The translations under genes and the position numbers were made by a program. A model generated the notes under the pieces. The model saw only the letters and a program-made list of their open reading frames with translations, searched no databases and was not told where the DNA came from. A stretch of DNA of 64,000 nt. Source: Bacillota bacterium (GTDB taxonomy: Bacteria; Bacillota; Bacilli; Paenibacillales; NBRC-103111). The first letter of the stretch is position 1. Each line of letters opens with the position of its first letter. Below, in pieces: positions 16,395 to 25,139 of the stretch. The stretch is from positions 1 through 64,000 of the forward strand of contig JAEWGW010000004.1 of assembly GCA_023388055.1 (NCBI GenBank). Direction: 5' to 3'.

Positions 16395-18245
16395 TTATTG
16401 TTCTTGCGGACCGATGGCTTTGACCCGGACATAGATGGTTGTTCCTTGGCCAGGTATGGTTTCTATGGACAATCCGTACTGCTCACCTGCAAAAATGCGG
16501 ATTCTTTCGTTCACATTATATAAGCCGTACGAGCTGCCCGACCCGTCAGCCCGCATGTCCGGGCGGGGCAGCAGCAGCAGCTTCCTGGCCGTCTCTTCCT
16601 CCATGCCGATTCCGTCATCCGTGACCGAAAGCAGCAGGGTATCCTGCTCCAGCTTTGCGGCAATCCGGATGCTGCCTCTTTTATCCTTGGCTTTACGGAT
16701 CCCGTGAAGCAGCGCATTTTCCACCAGAGGCTGCAGAGTCAGCTTGGGAATCAGATACCCCTCCACACCGGGCTGCGCTTCTATGTGGAAGGAGAAGGTG
16801 GAGGGAAAGCGGTTTTGCTGAATTTCCAGATAGACCTGGGCCAGATTCAATTCATCCGCGACACTGACATGATCCTTGCCCTTATTCAGGCTAAGCCGGA
16901 AATATTGGGCCAGGGCCTCGATCATTTGGCTGGTATCCTCGGCATGATGGGCAATGGCCGACCAATTAATCATGTCCAGTGTGTTATACAAAAAATGCGG
17001 ATTGATTTGGGCCTGCAGCGCCTTCAGCTGCGCCTCCCGCTCCAATACCTTGGCTTGATAGGTTTCCTCCATCAGATTATTGACCTTGCGAATCAACTGG
17101 TCCACACTCCGTTCCAAAAGGCGGAAATCCCCTTCCGGTGCATGGCGGTATTCCTCCAGCCAGCCCACACCCTCCTTGCGCATCATTTTCAATACCACCT
17201 GAATCCGTTTGGTTAGACCTTGTATAGTAAAGGTCAGCAAAACAAAAACCAGTACCAGAAACAGGACGGTAATGGCTACGACCGTAGCGATGCTGGTGAA
17301 CTGATTTTGGGTCACGGCACGGTGGGCGATTTCCGATTGGGACACCTCAGCCAGCAGCTTCCATCCGGTTGATTCAATCGACGCGAACATCACATACACA
17401 TTCTCTCTGCCATTGCTCCGTTTCACAATGCCTTCATCGGTCTGGAGTACGGTATGCATGATCTCCTCCGGCAAATCACCGCTTGTATACTCTTCGCCGC
17501 TTGCATTCGCAGGAGTCCCTAATGCATAGATCAGCTTTCCCTCCTTATCCACGATATAAGGGGAATAAACCGCAGATAAATTAACTCCCGACATGACCTC
17601 CTTCAATACCTGATTGGAGATATCCAGCATAAGCACACCCAGTATCTCCCCGTATTGAAGCGGATTGCGGAGCACTCTCCCTACAGAGAAAACATCCTTT
17701 TCCTCCATATCCAAGTAATTCTCCCGATACACGCCCGTCCAGACCATTCCTCCGCCGGCATCCATGATATCCTTATACCACGGACGTTTTTCCAGCATGG
17801 ATATGGGCAAAAGATTGATCCGGTCTCCGGCATATAAACGGGAGGGATCCACAAAAATTCGAAAACGCTGGATATCTGTATTGGTCTGCACCGTATCCGC
17901 CAGATTGCGCAGGCTCTTCATCTGCTCCAATTGTTCGCTAATGGTGCTTTGGGGCAACAGGCTAGTGTACATCTCCTTATTCATAAAAACCGAATTACTG
18001 ATATCGAGGATATGATCCAGCTTGTAGGTCAGATTCATCCCCGCCTGACGTAAGGTCTGCTGCATAGAGCGGGTGACCTCCTGCTCCAGTATCTCCGAGG
18101 AACGCTGATAATAAGAGGCCAGCATGATTGTAACGGGCACAAGAATAAATACAACATATGCTAATATCCATTTTTTGGCAGATATAATCCCTTGCCATAG
18201 ATCCTTCAAATAATCCCAATTTAGTTTCAGTGATTTTTTTCCCAA
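16395..18245 (-). CDS. Sensor histidine kinase, YesM-type
   Basis: Membrane sensor kinase that would phosphorylate the neighbouring response regulator. Of about 616 residues, a first helix lies near residues 20-40, then an extracellular sensor region (dCache type) of some 250 residues, a second helix, a HAMP segment and the His_kinase domain. The phospho-acceptor is the His in QINPHFLYNTLDMINW, and the ATP-binding part shows LQPLVENALLHGI and DDGIGM. The TTG at 18245 has AGGGGG 6 bases upstream and leaves 17 bases after the regulator stop; the frame to 18359 would overlap the regulator and is rejected. Confidence 0.9.
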   Translation of the reverse strand: MGKKSLKLNWDYLKDLWQGIISAKKWILAYVVFILVPVTIMLASYYQRSSEILEQEVTRSMQQTLRQAGMNLTYKLDHILDISNSVFMNKEMYTSLLPQSTISEQLEQMKSLRNLADTVQTNTDIQRFRIFVDPSRLYAGDRINLLPISMLEKRPWYKDIMDAGGGMVWTGVYRENYLDMEEKDVFSVGRVLRNPLQYGEILGVLMLDISNQVLKEVMSGVNLSAVYSPYIVDKEGKLIYALGTPANASGEEYTSGDLPEEIMHTVLQTDEGIVKRSNGRENVYVMFASIESTGWKLLAEVSQSEIAHRAVTQNQFTSIATVVAITVLFLVLVFVLLTFTIQGLTKRIQVVLKMMRKEGVGWLEEYRHAPEGDFRLLERSVDQLIRKVNNLMEETYQAKVLEREAQLKALQAQINPHFLYNTLDMINWSAIAHHAEDTSQMIEALAQYFRLSLNKGKDHVSVADELNLAQVYLEIQQNRFPSTFSFHIEAQPGVEGYLIPKLTLQPLVENALLHGIRKAKDKRGSIRIAAKLEQDTLLLSVTDDGIGMEEETARKLLLLPRPDMRADGSGSSYGLYNVNERIRIFAGEQYGLSIETIPGQGTTIYVRVKAIGPQEQ

Positions 18246-18262
18246 GGTTCTCCCCCTTTTAT

Positions 18263-19873
18263 TTATAGCTGGTCTCTGTAAGCACTTGGTGTGAAGCCGG
18301 TCATTTTCTTGAACAGCTTGCTGAAGTGGCTTGGGTCCACATACCCTACGGCATGACATATTTCATAGAACTTATTGCGGGGGTCGCGGAGCAGCTCTTT
18401 GGCTTTTTCAATCCGTACCTTGGTCAAATATTCGAACAGGGTCTCGCCTGTTTCCTGCTTGAAGAGAAGACTGACATAAGTAGGACTCAGGAAAACACCT
18501 TCAGCAATTTCGACTATCGTGAGGTTCTCGGCATACCGCTCCTGAATAAGCCGGTGAATGCGGTCGATAACACTGCCTGTCCTGCCGCTGCGTTTCTCCC
18601 TCACACAGGAGCAAACCTCATCCAAATAGCTGCTTACATGTTTTTTCAAATCCTGAATGGTTTCCTGGCGCAGCACCATCTCCCAAGCCTCTGTCTCCTT
18701 GGCCTCCCAGTCCCCATTAAGCGCATTCAGCTCCAGCAATACTCGGGTGGACAGCAGAATAAGCTGTTGACTTATGTTTATTCCATAACGGAAGCCCTCC
18801 TTGCGGCTGCGGCTCATGGAATCGAAGATTTCGTCCAGCTCCCTGCCCAGTCCGGTATTATCTCCGGATTTGATGGCTGCCAGCACCTGCTCTGCGGTTT
18901 CAGCCAACCGGTAGTGTTTACTCTCAACGGATTGCAGGCTGTCCACCGTCAGGATCTGGTTCTTCCCCAAATACCATTTTTGGGAGGCCGCCTCTCTGGC
19001 TTGCTTGTAGGATAGAGGCAGCTCGGACAGCTTATTGACATATTCCCCTACACCAATGGTTACACTGAGCTTCAGCCACCGGCTCAGGTTATCCCGGACC
19101 GCCGCAGCCAGGACCAGCAGCCCGTCCTCCTCGCCCTCCATTTCCGGCCCCTGCATCAAAATACCGACATATTCACCGGTTGCCTTCTCAAAAACAACAC
19201 CCCGTTTAGTTTTATCCATTAGCTCTTGAATTATATTCAGCGCCGCGTAAGACAAAAGCTGCTTGTCCCGTTCACTGCGGGAATCCATAACCTGGGACAG
19301 GTCGTCGATTGTCACAACCATTACAATATAGGCCTGAGCATCCAACAAAGGCAGGTTCAGAAACCGGATCCTCTCCCTGACCCTCTCCTCCTTGAAGCCG
19401 TCGGAAATAACAGACAACAGGAACCTTTCCCGGAGAAGCGGCAGACTCTCGGTGAGTTTGACCTGCATCTCATTGACCAGCTCCTTCGCCTTTGCCTCTT
19501 CCTGGAGAGAGGTGAGGACCCGGGTAATCACCGTATGAAGCTCCTTACGGCTGACCGGCTTAAAAATATAGTCTACCGCATGGACCTTTAACGCAGACTT
19601 CAGATATTCGGCATTATCAAACCCGCTGATGAAGATGATTTTGGCATGGGGAAGAATATGGCGGATCTCGGTCGACATGGCAATGCCGTCCATAGAAGGC
19701 ATCTTCACATCTGTCAGCACAATATCTGGCTCCACTTGTTTGATCAAGGCCAGTCCCTTATCTCCGTCGTCCGCCGTCCCCACCAGCTCGATCCCGTACG
19801 CGGTCCAATCGAAATAAGTACCAAGCCCGTTTACCACTGACGGTTCGTCATCCACTATGACAAGCTTGTACAC
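18263..19873 (-). CDS. Response regulator, YesN-type (REC plus AraC HTH)
   Basis: Cytosolic response regulator of 536 residues. The receiver domain (residues 1-120) has the acidic pair DDE at 8-10, phospho-acceptor Asp55 in LTDVKMPSMDG, and the conserved Lys in FKPVSRKEL. A long middle region follows, and the last 100 residues form an AraC-type double helix-turn-helix (VEIAEGVFLSPTYVSLLFKQ, then ICHAVGYVDPSHFSKLFKK). It starts with GTG at 19873 with AAGGAG 9 bases upstream. First gene of the cluster, it would control uptake genes in response to an extracellular sugar. Confidence 0.93.
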   Translation of the reverse strand: MYKLVIVDDEPSVVNGLGTYFDWTAYGIELVGTADDGDKGLALIKQVEPDIVLTDVKMPSMDGIAMSTEIRHILPHAKIIFISGFDNAEYLKSALKVHAVDYIFKPVSRKELHTVITRVLTSLQEEAKAKELVNEMQVKLTESLPLLRERFLLSVISDGFKEERVRERIRFLNLPLLDAQAYIVMVVTIDDLSQVMDSRSERDKQLLSYAALNIIQELMDKTKRGVVFEKATGEYVGILMQGPEMEGEEDGLLVLAAAVRDNLSRWLKLSVTIGVGEYVNKLSELPLSYKQAREAASQKWYLGKNQILTVDSLQSVESKHYRLAETAEQVLAAIKSGDNTGLGRELDEIFDSMSRSRKEGFRYGINISQQLILLSTRVLLELNALNGDWEAKETEAWEMVLRQETIQDLKKHVSSYLDEVCSCVREKRSGRTGSVIDRIHRLIQERYAENLTIVEIAEGVFLSPTYVSLLFKQETGETLFEYLTKVRIEKAKELLRDPRNKFYEICHAVGYVDPSHFSKLFKKMTGFTPSAYRDQL

Positions 19874-19978
19874 GCTGCTTCACTCCTTGGTAATTCGAAT
19901 CGATAGGTCCAGTATACTGCATTTGCCCGGGGATAAAAAAAGGAATACCGCTGGAAACCACCCCGTTGAGCAATAACG

Positions 19979-20008
19979 CAAAAAACCGGAGGCGGTTTCC
20001 TCCGGTTT
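19979..20008 (-). terminator. Terminator of the sigI-rsgI operon
   Basis: AAACCGGAGG and its exact inverse (20008-19999 and 19992-19983) form a 10-bp stem over a 6-base loop, followed by T on the minus strand, 28 bases past the rsgI stop. Confidence 0.88.
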
Positions 20009-20035
20009 AGCCTTGGGTCCGATATGTCACTGTTA

Positions 20036-21340
20036 TTAGTGTCCAGGGCCCTTTTTCTCATCATCCTTGCCGTTATTCCGTCCGTTGTCGTTATTGCGGT
20101 TATCATTATTCTTATTGCCGTTGTCTTTTTTGTCGTCCTCTTTCTTTTTGTCATCTTCTTTCTTCTTGTCGTCCTCTTTTTTGTCCCGGTCGTTCCGGCC
20201 GTCATCCTTCTTGTCGTCGTCCTTCTTGCCGCTCTGGCCGTTATTCTTCTTATCGTCGTCCTTTTTGTTATCTTCCCTTTTATCGTCGTCCTTTTTGTCA
20301 TTGCCCACAGCCGGGGTTTTCCCGGGAGCACTGCCGTTCCTGACCGGAGAAGACGAAGCGGCAGGTTTTACGGAGGACTTAGGTGTAGCATTTGGCGTAG
20401 GAGCCGTGTTTTTGGTTGGTGCTGCATTGGCTTTGTTGGTGGGCGACGTGGATTTCTGCGGAGATTTGGTAGGTGTCGGCGTCGCTTTTTTCTCCTGAAG
20501 CTTCTTGTCCAGCGTACCGTCCTTCTCTTCCTTCAGCAGCTCCCGGATGCTTTCCTTCTCCAGTTTTTTCGGGTCCACCAGCTTGGCAATTCCGCCCTCT
20601 GCATTGGCGATATTGTGGACGGAATCCTTCTGCAGGTCCTCCACCTTAATATCATGTCCAGCATTTTTGGCGTTTAAGTAAACGGAATATTTGCCCATAG
20701 ACAGCCCGTTTTCCTTGGCGGTTTCCACAATTTCCGGCGGCGCCGCGAAGGCGGTAACCTGTATTTTATCCGTTTCCTGGGGATGTTTGGTAACCACATG
20801 GGCCAGAACCTGCTGTTTCAAGGCCTCCGTTACCTGGGTTTCATCGAGGGAGGCGTCCTCCTTCACGATGGTACTGGCGATAACGATATCGGCTTCTCCT
20901 CCGGCAAAAATCTTCATTTCCTCGGCTTTTTGGAGGATTTTATCCGTAACATCATCCATGGACCGGCCCTTGTAGGAAACGCTGCGGGCGATTTCCAGTC
21001 CCTTGTCGTTTAACCCCTTCATTTCCCGGACCCGCTTGTTCTTATCGATGCCCAGTTCAATACTGGGATTGATATCGATGGAAATATACGCCACGACGGA
21101 TTTATCGGTAAATACAGAGGTAAGTCCGGTAAACAGGATCATGACCAGCATCACGGCGGCCACAAAGCCGGACAGCAAGGCAAATGCGGGACGGCGGCTG
21201 CGGGTGATTCCCGGGGTGTAGACGATTTCCTCACCCACGTCGCAGCTCCGGTCCATCCGGGGGATACGTTCAAATATGCCCGACGGAGTCATGACGATGA
21301 GGTGTTTTCCGCTGACTTCCATTACAATGCCCTTGCTCAT
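20036..21340 (-). CDS. rsgI: Anti-sigma-I factor RsgI with charged low-complexity tail
   Basis: Membrane anti-sigma factor holding SigI inactive. Of 434 residues, the N-terminal cytosolic domain (about 1-50, MSKGIVMEVSGKHLIVMT...) is the SigI-binding RsgI_N region. One transmembrane helix follows (AFALLSGFVAAVMLVMILF), then an extracellular domain with SIDINPSIELGIDKNKRV, which marks the family. Residues from about 280 are Thr/Pro/Ser-rich, and the last 85 are almost only Lys, Asp, Asn, Gly and Glu. In clostridial relatives the outer domain binds polysaccharide; here no carbohydrate-binding module is seen. The start overlaps the sigI stop as ATGA. Confidence 0.92.
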   Translation of the reverse strand: MSKGIVMEVSGKHLIVMTPSGIFERIPRMDRSCDVGEEIVYTPGITRSRRPAFALLSGFVAAVMLVMILFTGLTSVFTDKSVVAYISIDINPSIELGIDKNKRVREMKGLNDKGLEIARSVSYKGRSMDDVTDKILQKAEEMKIFAGGEADIVIASTIVKEDASLDETQVTEALKQQVLAHVVTKHPQETDKIQVTAFAAPPEIVETAKENGLSMGKYSVYLNAKNAGHDIKVEDLQKDSVHNIANAEGGIAKLVDPKKLEKESIRELLKEEKDGTLDKKLQEKKATPTPTKSPQKSTSPTNKANAAPTKNTAPTPNATPKSSVKPAASSSPVRNGSAPGKTPAVGNDKKDDDKREDNKKDDDKKNNGQSGKKDDDKKDDGRNDRDKKEDDKKKEDDKKKEDDKKDNGNKNNDNRNNDNGRNNGKDDEKKGPGH

Positions 21341-22137
21341 GGCTCCACCCTCCCGTCTTCCTCCGGCTTGGCAAATCGCAGATATTCACGTAAATAGGGA
21401 AAAGGCCCGTTATAAATAATGGCCACCGCGATAATGTACTTGCGGTTGCGCTCCAGCGTCTTCCGGGAAAACCCGGTCCGCTCCAGCATTTCCTTAATGG
21501 GGAGCATCCGCTTGCCCAAAAGCAGGCGCATCAGCCCGCTGTCCTGGGCCAGCATCAAACCGACCCTGGCCAAGCTCTCGCGGGAATCGGCATGTTTGGG
21601 GGAAGCCTCCACCAGATCGGAGAAGCTGACGCCGAAATCATTCAATACATGGTTCAGCTCCATAATCTCGCTTTTGCGGTCCTCCATATCCTTCTGCAGC
21701 TCATACTCCCGGATCGCCTGATGGATATCCACCGGATTCATCAGATTCTCTTCCTCATCCTCCATATCAAAGGAGCTATAGGGCACCTGTTGTTGGAACC
21801 GCTGCTCCTTGCGGATGAAGTCGATGAGCCTGCGGCGCATAACCATCTCGGAGAAGCTGAGAAACGGACGTCCTGTTTCGGGAGAGTATTGGCTTATGGC
21901 TTCGTTAAAGGCGGATAAGGCCACCGCGAACTCATCGTCCCGGGAAGGGTCGATGTACCGCTTGCAGAAGCGGCTGGTGACCTTGGCCACATAAGGCTGG
22001 TAATCGGTAATAAACTGGTTGCGCAGGCGCATATCCCCTGCTTGGATCAATCGGACCAGCTCCTCCGGGGGCCGGCTGCTCCCGGAGGTGTGAGATTGGC
22101 TTTTGCCTAAGAAGCGCTTCATTAAAACAAGTATCAA
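21337..22137 (-). CDS. sigI: RNA polymerase sigma factor SigI
   Basis: Alternative sigma factor of the SigI group, about 266 residues, linked in Bacillus to heat and cell-wall or polysaccharide responses. The region-2 part contains NQFITDYQPYVAKVTSRFC and FNEAISQYSPETGRPFLSFSEMVMRRRLIDFIR, a SigI hallmark, and the C-terminal part contains MLERTGFSRKTLERNRKYIIA, a region-4-like helix-turn-helix. A TTG at 22137 fits best with GAGGTGG 5 bases upstream; the ATG at 22122 is 20 bases from it and the GTG at 22146 overlaps it. Translationally coupled to rsgI by ATGA. Confidence 0.92.
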   Translation of the reverse strand: MILVLMKRFLGKSQSHTSGSSRPPEELVRLIQAGDMRLRNQFITDYQPYVAKVTSRFCKRYIDPSRDDEFAVALSAFNEAISQYSPETGRPFLSFSEMVMRRRLIDFIRKEQRFQQQVPYSSFDMEDEEENLMNPVDIHQAIREYELQKDMEDRKSEIMELNHVLNDFGVSFSDLVEASPKHADSRESLARVGLMLAQDSGLMRLLLGKRMLPIKEMLERTGFSRKTLERNRKYIIAVAIIYNGPFPYLREYLRFAKPEEDGRVEP

Positions 22138-22152
22138 AAGTCCCACCTCACA

Positions 22153-22476
22153 CTACAGGTTTCGTTTAGCCGCATCGTCTTGCGGGGGTAAATCAAAATA
22201 ATTTGCAGGCTGTCCCACACGGGCAAACGCCTCGGCCGGCGTCATCTCCGAACGCAGCAGCTTCTTGAAATCACGGGAGCCCACCAGATCCAGATATCCC
22301 GCAATCGCAGGGCGGCATGACTTCAGGATCACCATCAGCTCCTCCAGCGGCACCTTAAAATCATTCACGGCCATCTGCTCATTCAAAAAGCCCGTCACCA
22401 TCACGGATTCCTCGGAGTCATCGGGAAGCTCCCGCAGGAGCTCCAGGTACTCCACTATAAATTCCTCATATGTCAT
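22153..22476 (-). CDS. Hypothetical acidic protein upstream of sigI, 107 residues
   Basis: Small acidic soluble protein, start MTYEEFIVEYLELLREL, no cysteine, no membrane helix, predicted helical. Not recognised. The ATG has AAGGAG 11 bases upstream. Its stop lies only 15 bases before the sigI start, so it is almost certainly co-transcribed with sigI-rsgI. A regulatory or effector link to the SigI response is suggested only by this position. Confidence 0.7.
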   Translation of the reverse strand: MTYEEFIVEYLELLRELPDDSEESVMVTGFLNEQMAVNDFKVPLEELMVILKSCRPAIAGYLDLVGSRDFKKLLRSEMTPAEAFARVGQPANYFDLPPQDDAAKRNL

Positions 22477-22527
22477 ATCCGTTTTATCTCCTTTTAATTG
22501 GATTCACACGTCAGACCTTGGGCCGTC

Positions 22528-22821
22528 TTATGTATGGGAGCGTGTCTCCAGCCGGCCGTCTTCCCGCAAATATAAGCGTTTAGCCGGGTTGTTGTTCAGC
22601 TTCACATTGCACATTTTCAGAGTGTGCTCCTCCTCCAGATCGAACACTTCCCATTGCTCCGGTTCGTTGTAGCCCTGCTCCGCCAATACCGATGCCATCT
22701 CACCAGCAGCAGTATCCTCATCCTCCCAGGACTTTACGCCATGGTACATAAAGTCATAGATGTTTTTTTGGCTGCAGGAAAATAGTTCACCTGTTTCTTT
22801 ATGCTTCAACACGTAATACAT
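22528..22821 (-). CDS. Hypothetical protein, first gene of the sigI operon, 97 residues
   Basis: Small soluble acidic protein starting MYYVLKHKETGELFSCSQ, with two cysteines and a central acidic patch (WEDEDTAAGEM). The family is not recognised. A perfect AAGGAGG lies 7 bases before the ATG, and an extended -10 element (22860-22852) about 30 bases upstream makes it the likely first gene of a four-gene unit with the 107-residue gene, sigI and rsgI. The 51-base gap to the next gene has no terminator. Confidence 0.7.
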   Translation of the reverse strand: MYYVLKHKETGELFSCSQKNIYDFMYHGVKSWEDEDTAAGEMASVLAEQGYNEPEQWEVFDLEEEHTLKMCNVKLNNNPAKRLYLREDGRLETRSHT

Positions 22822-22851
22822 GTAAACGCCTCCTTAGACCACAATCGACTC

Positions 22852-22860
22852 ATTATATCA
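22852..22860 (-). promoter_or_regulatory. Extended -10 of the sigI operon
   Basis: TGATATAAT reads on the minus strand, 30 bases before the ATG at 22821. No clear -35 is seen. Autoregulation by SigI itself cannot be judged without its local consensus. Confidence 0.5.
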
Positions 22861-22913
22861 TATTTTCCACATGGCACTCCATGTCAGACTTTGGACAGGC
22901 TTACCGCGGGAAC

Positions 22914-22945
22914 GAAAAAAAAGGCCCGCGTTTAATGCGCGGACC
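22914..22945 (-). terminator. Terminator after the Rpn-like gene
   Basis: GGTCCGCG (22945-22938) pairs with CGCGGGCC (22930-22923), one G-U pair, followed by nine T on the minus strand. Confidence 0.85.
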
Positions 22946-22966
22946 CTAAATGATGGTTGTCTTTAG

Positions 22967-23998
22967 TCACTGCTGGCTGTTCTCCTCCTGCAGCCGCGAA
23001 ACCTGCTCCAACGGCAAACCGGTAATCTCCGAAATCTCCGGCGGCGTCATAATCCCCCTGCGCAGAAGCTGCTCAGCCACTTCGATCTTGCCTTCGATCT
23101 TGCCCTCGATCTTGCCCTGTAGCTTTCCTTCCCGGCGTCCTTCCAGCAGGGCTTTCCTCTTCACCTTGGGGTCGATCCAGGGTTTTAACATTTGCCTGAC
23201 CTCCTCATCCAGCTTTTCGTATTGGCCGTACCGGTTATACAAATAATTCATCAATGCTTGCATGGTTTCCAGCAGCCGTTCCAGATCAGCGCCGCTTAAC
23301 TCATGCTCATCATGCAGCTGCCGGAGCCTCTCCAAAGTATGACTCACGGTTTCCTTCAGGCTAATAAACACCTCAGCCATCCGCCGCCGCTTTTCTTCTT
23401 CCGGCAATTTGCTCCGCTCCAAGGCCTGCAGACGTTTGCGCCAGCGGAAAACCTGAAGGGGAAGCAAGGCGTACAGCTTCTTCCCTGTTAAGTCCTGGGG
23501 AGTATTCATCCAGTACCGCATAACAGGCACCTGGTACCGAATGGTTTGTCCGTCGGGAAAAACAAGCACAAGCTCCACCTGTTCCCGGATAGATTCATTC
23601 TCCTCCAGATAGATCACCAATTGGCGGGGAAAAAATAGTGTAAGCGTACCCGCCTCCACCGCTTCAGCCATCCGGCCGGCTTCCAATGCCCGGTTAAACC
23701 CATACCGGAACATACGTACAGCCATAGCAGAATCATGCAGGGTTTGAAATTCTATATGATATTCACAATCACCGGACGCTGTTTCCACCTTCAAGAGCAG
23801 ATCCGCTTCCAGCTTGCTGAAATCATGCCCGGTCATATTTCCGTTTCCGTAAACCACCTTGACTTGACCGGGATCAAAAGCTTCATCAAACAGTCCGTTA
23901 ACCAACAGGACCACTGTTTTGTGGGACAGATGGAACAACAAGCGCATAATCCGGTCCAGCTTAACTTGTTCCCGCGGCTTTTTCCGTTTGTCAGCCAT
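22967..23998 (-). CDS. Rpn family PD-(D/E)XK nuclease / putative transposase-like protein
   Basis: Protein of 343 residues from the family often labelled Rpn or PDDEXK transposase, whose members (RpnA of E. coli) are DNA endonucleases promoting RecA-independent recombination. Visible family features: LFDEAFDP, then LEADLLLKVETASGDCEYHIEFQT, where D-E-x-Q/K residues would form the nuclease site, and a C-terminal EGKIEGKIEGKIEVAEQLL repeat followed by a short helix-turn-helix-like end. The ATG at 23998 has GGAGG 15 bases upstream, a loose fit. The tail repeat may vary in number. No inverted repeats or partner genes suggest it moves by itself. Confidence 0.78.
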   Translation of the reverse strand: MADKRKKPREQVKLDRIMRLLFHLSHKTVVLLVNGLFDEAFDPGQVKVVYGNGNMTGHDFSKLEADLLLKVETASGDCEYHIEFQTLHDSAMAVRMFRYGFNRALEAGRMAEAVEAGTLTLFFPRQLVIYLEENESIREQVELVLVFPDGQTIRYQVPVMRYWMNTPQDLTGKKLYALLPLQVFRWRKRLQALERSKLPEEEKRRRMAEVFISLKETVSHTLERLRQLHDEHELSGADLERLLETMQALMNYLYNRYGQYEKLDEEVRQMLKPWIDPKVKRKALLEGRREGKLQGKIEGKIEGKIEVAEQLLRRGIMTPPEISEITGLPLEQVSRLQEENSQQ

Positions 23999-24057
23999 AA
24001 TCGTTTTCTGTTGCCTCCAGTATATCATAATTGATGAACCGTAAAGCCCCTGAATGC

Positions 24058-24098
24058 AAAAAACGCCAGCCGCTCCCTGATAAGGGAACAGCCGGCGC
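24058..24098 (-). terminator. Terminator after the AraC regulator at 24197
   Basis: On the minus strand a 15-bp near-perfect stem (CGCCGGCTGTTCCCT against its inverse, around 24097-24064) is followed by six T. It separates the regulator gene from the Rpn-like gene downstream. Confidence 0.85.
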
Positions 24099-24196
24099 GT
24101 GCTTCGCTTCCGGTCGAAACTGTATAGGAATAACCATATCATAAAGCTCTTTACCTGTCGATAAGATGACAACAGAAAAACAGATCCCTTCGCCCA

Positions 24197-24991
24197 CTAC
24201 AGCCTGTACATCCTCCTGTATACCGAAGGCCGCAGTTTTACGGTTTTTTCGAAGATTCGGCTAAAGTAGTAGCCGTTGTCATACCCGCATAAGGAGGCCA
24301 CATGCTCCATGGTAAAATCTGTATCTGTCAGCAGTGCCTTGGCCTTTTCCAGCCGGAGGGCGGTGAGATACTCCTTGGGCCCCGTCCCGAAAGCAGCCTT
24401 GAACTGGCGGGTCAGCGCCACCTGGCTGATACCAAGAGCCCGTGCCAGCTCCGTCAGCTGCGCTTCACCGAAGGCATTCGTCTCCAGCCACCTGCGGGCC
24501 GTTAGCATACGGGGCTCGGGAGCACCGCGGGACAGTCCCGCTTCTTCTGAAATTTCGTGCATGATGAGCAGCAGCAGGTCATGCAGATAATGGGTGGCCG
24601 CTGCCTGGGCCTTCTCCTCCTGGCGGTCGGAGTAGGGTTTGATCAGGCGCAGGGTGGAGAGCAGCCGGGCCCGGTCCGACACAGAAAACTGGTGCCTGCC
24701 GTTACGGGTTATTCCTTCCAGAAGGGCTTGTCCTTCAGGAGAAGAGGGCTGAAAAACCAGATAGTGAATATTCATAAGAGACAAGGATTCCCGCTCCAAA
24801 GCCATACCGGGCGGGCCCAAAAGCACCTCTCCCGGAGCCATCTCCTCCTCCTGTCCGCCCAGCTTGTACCGGAAGCTGCCCTCTTCCAGAATGAACAGAG
24901 TCCACTCCTTCTCCAAAACAGCCCAAGGCTGGACAAACCGGCGTTTGTTAATGGAATAGCCATAGGAACGGATGGTAACGGGATCGTGCAT
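24197..24991 (-). CDS. AraC family transcriptional regulator
   Basis: Transcription factor of 264 residues with an N-terminal cupin-like ligand domain (residues 20-120) and a C-terminal AraC double helix-turn-helix (ELARALGISQVALTRQFKAA, then VASLCGYDNGYYFSRIFEK). It starts at the ATG at 24991 with GGGGGAG 8 bases upstream. It is divergent from the FAD oxidoreductase gene at 25140 across 148 bases, which makes that gene its most likely target. The inducer is unknown. Confidence 0.9.
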   Translation of the reverse strand: MHDPVTIRSYGYSINKRRFVQPWAVLEKEWTLFILEEGSFRYKLGGQEEEMAPGEVLLGPPGMALERESLSLMNIHYLVFQPSSPEGQALLEGITRNGRHQFSVSDRARLLSTLRLIKPYSDRQEEKAQAAATHYLHDLLLLIMHEISEEAGLSRGAPEPRMLTARRWLETNAFGEAQLTELARALGISQVALTRQFKAAFGTGPKEYLTALRLEKAKALLTDTDFTMEHVASLCGYDNGYYFSRIFEKTVKLRPSVYRRMYRL

Positions 24992-25139
24992 TGTGTCGTC
25001 TCCCCCTTTATTTGTATTGTACTAAACCAGGAGAAACTTTTGTGTAAAAAAGTGCATCTTTCTCATGTTTTCTGCATGGCCGTTCCCTGGAGAACGGAGC
25101 TATAATGGGCTCATCACGGGAGATGAAGGAGAATGCCGC

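Noticed and set aside
20024..20677. Plus-strand frame of 217 codons coding a very hydrophobic, multi-helix-like protein
   Set aside because: It is the antisense of the Lys/Asp-rich tail of RsgI, whose codons read as Val/Leu/Phe on the other strand. No ribosome site.
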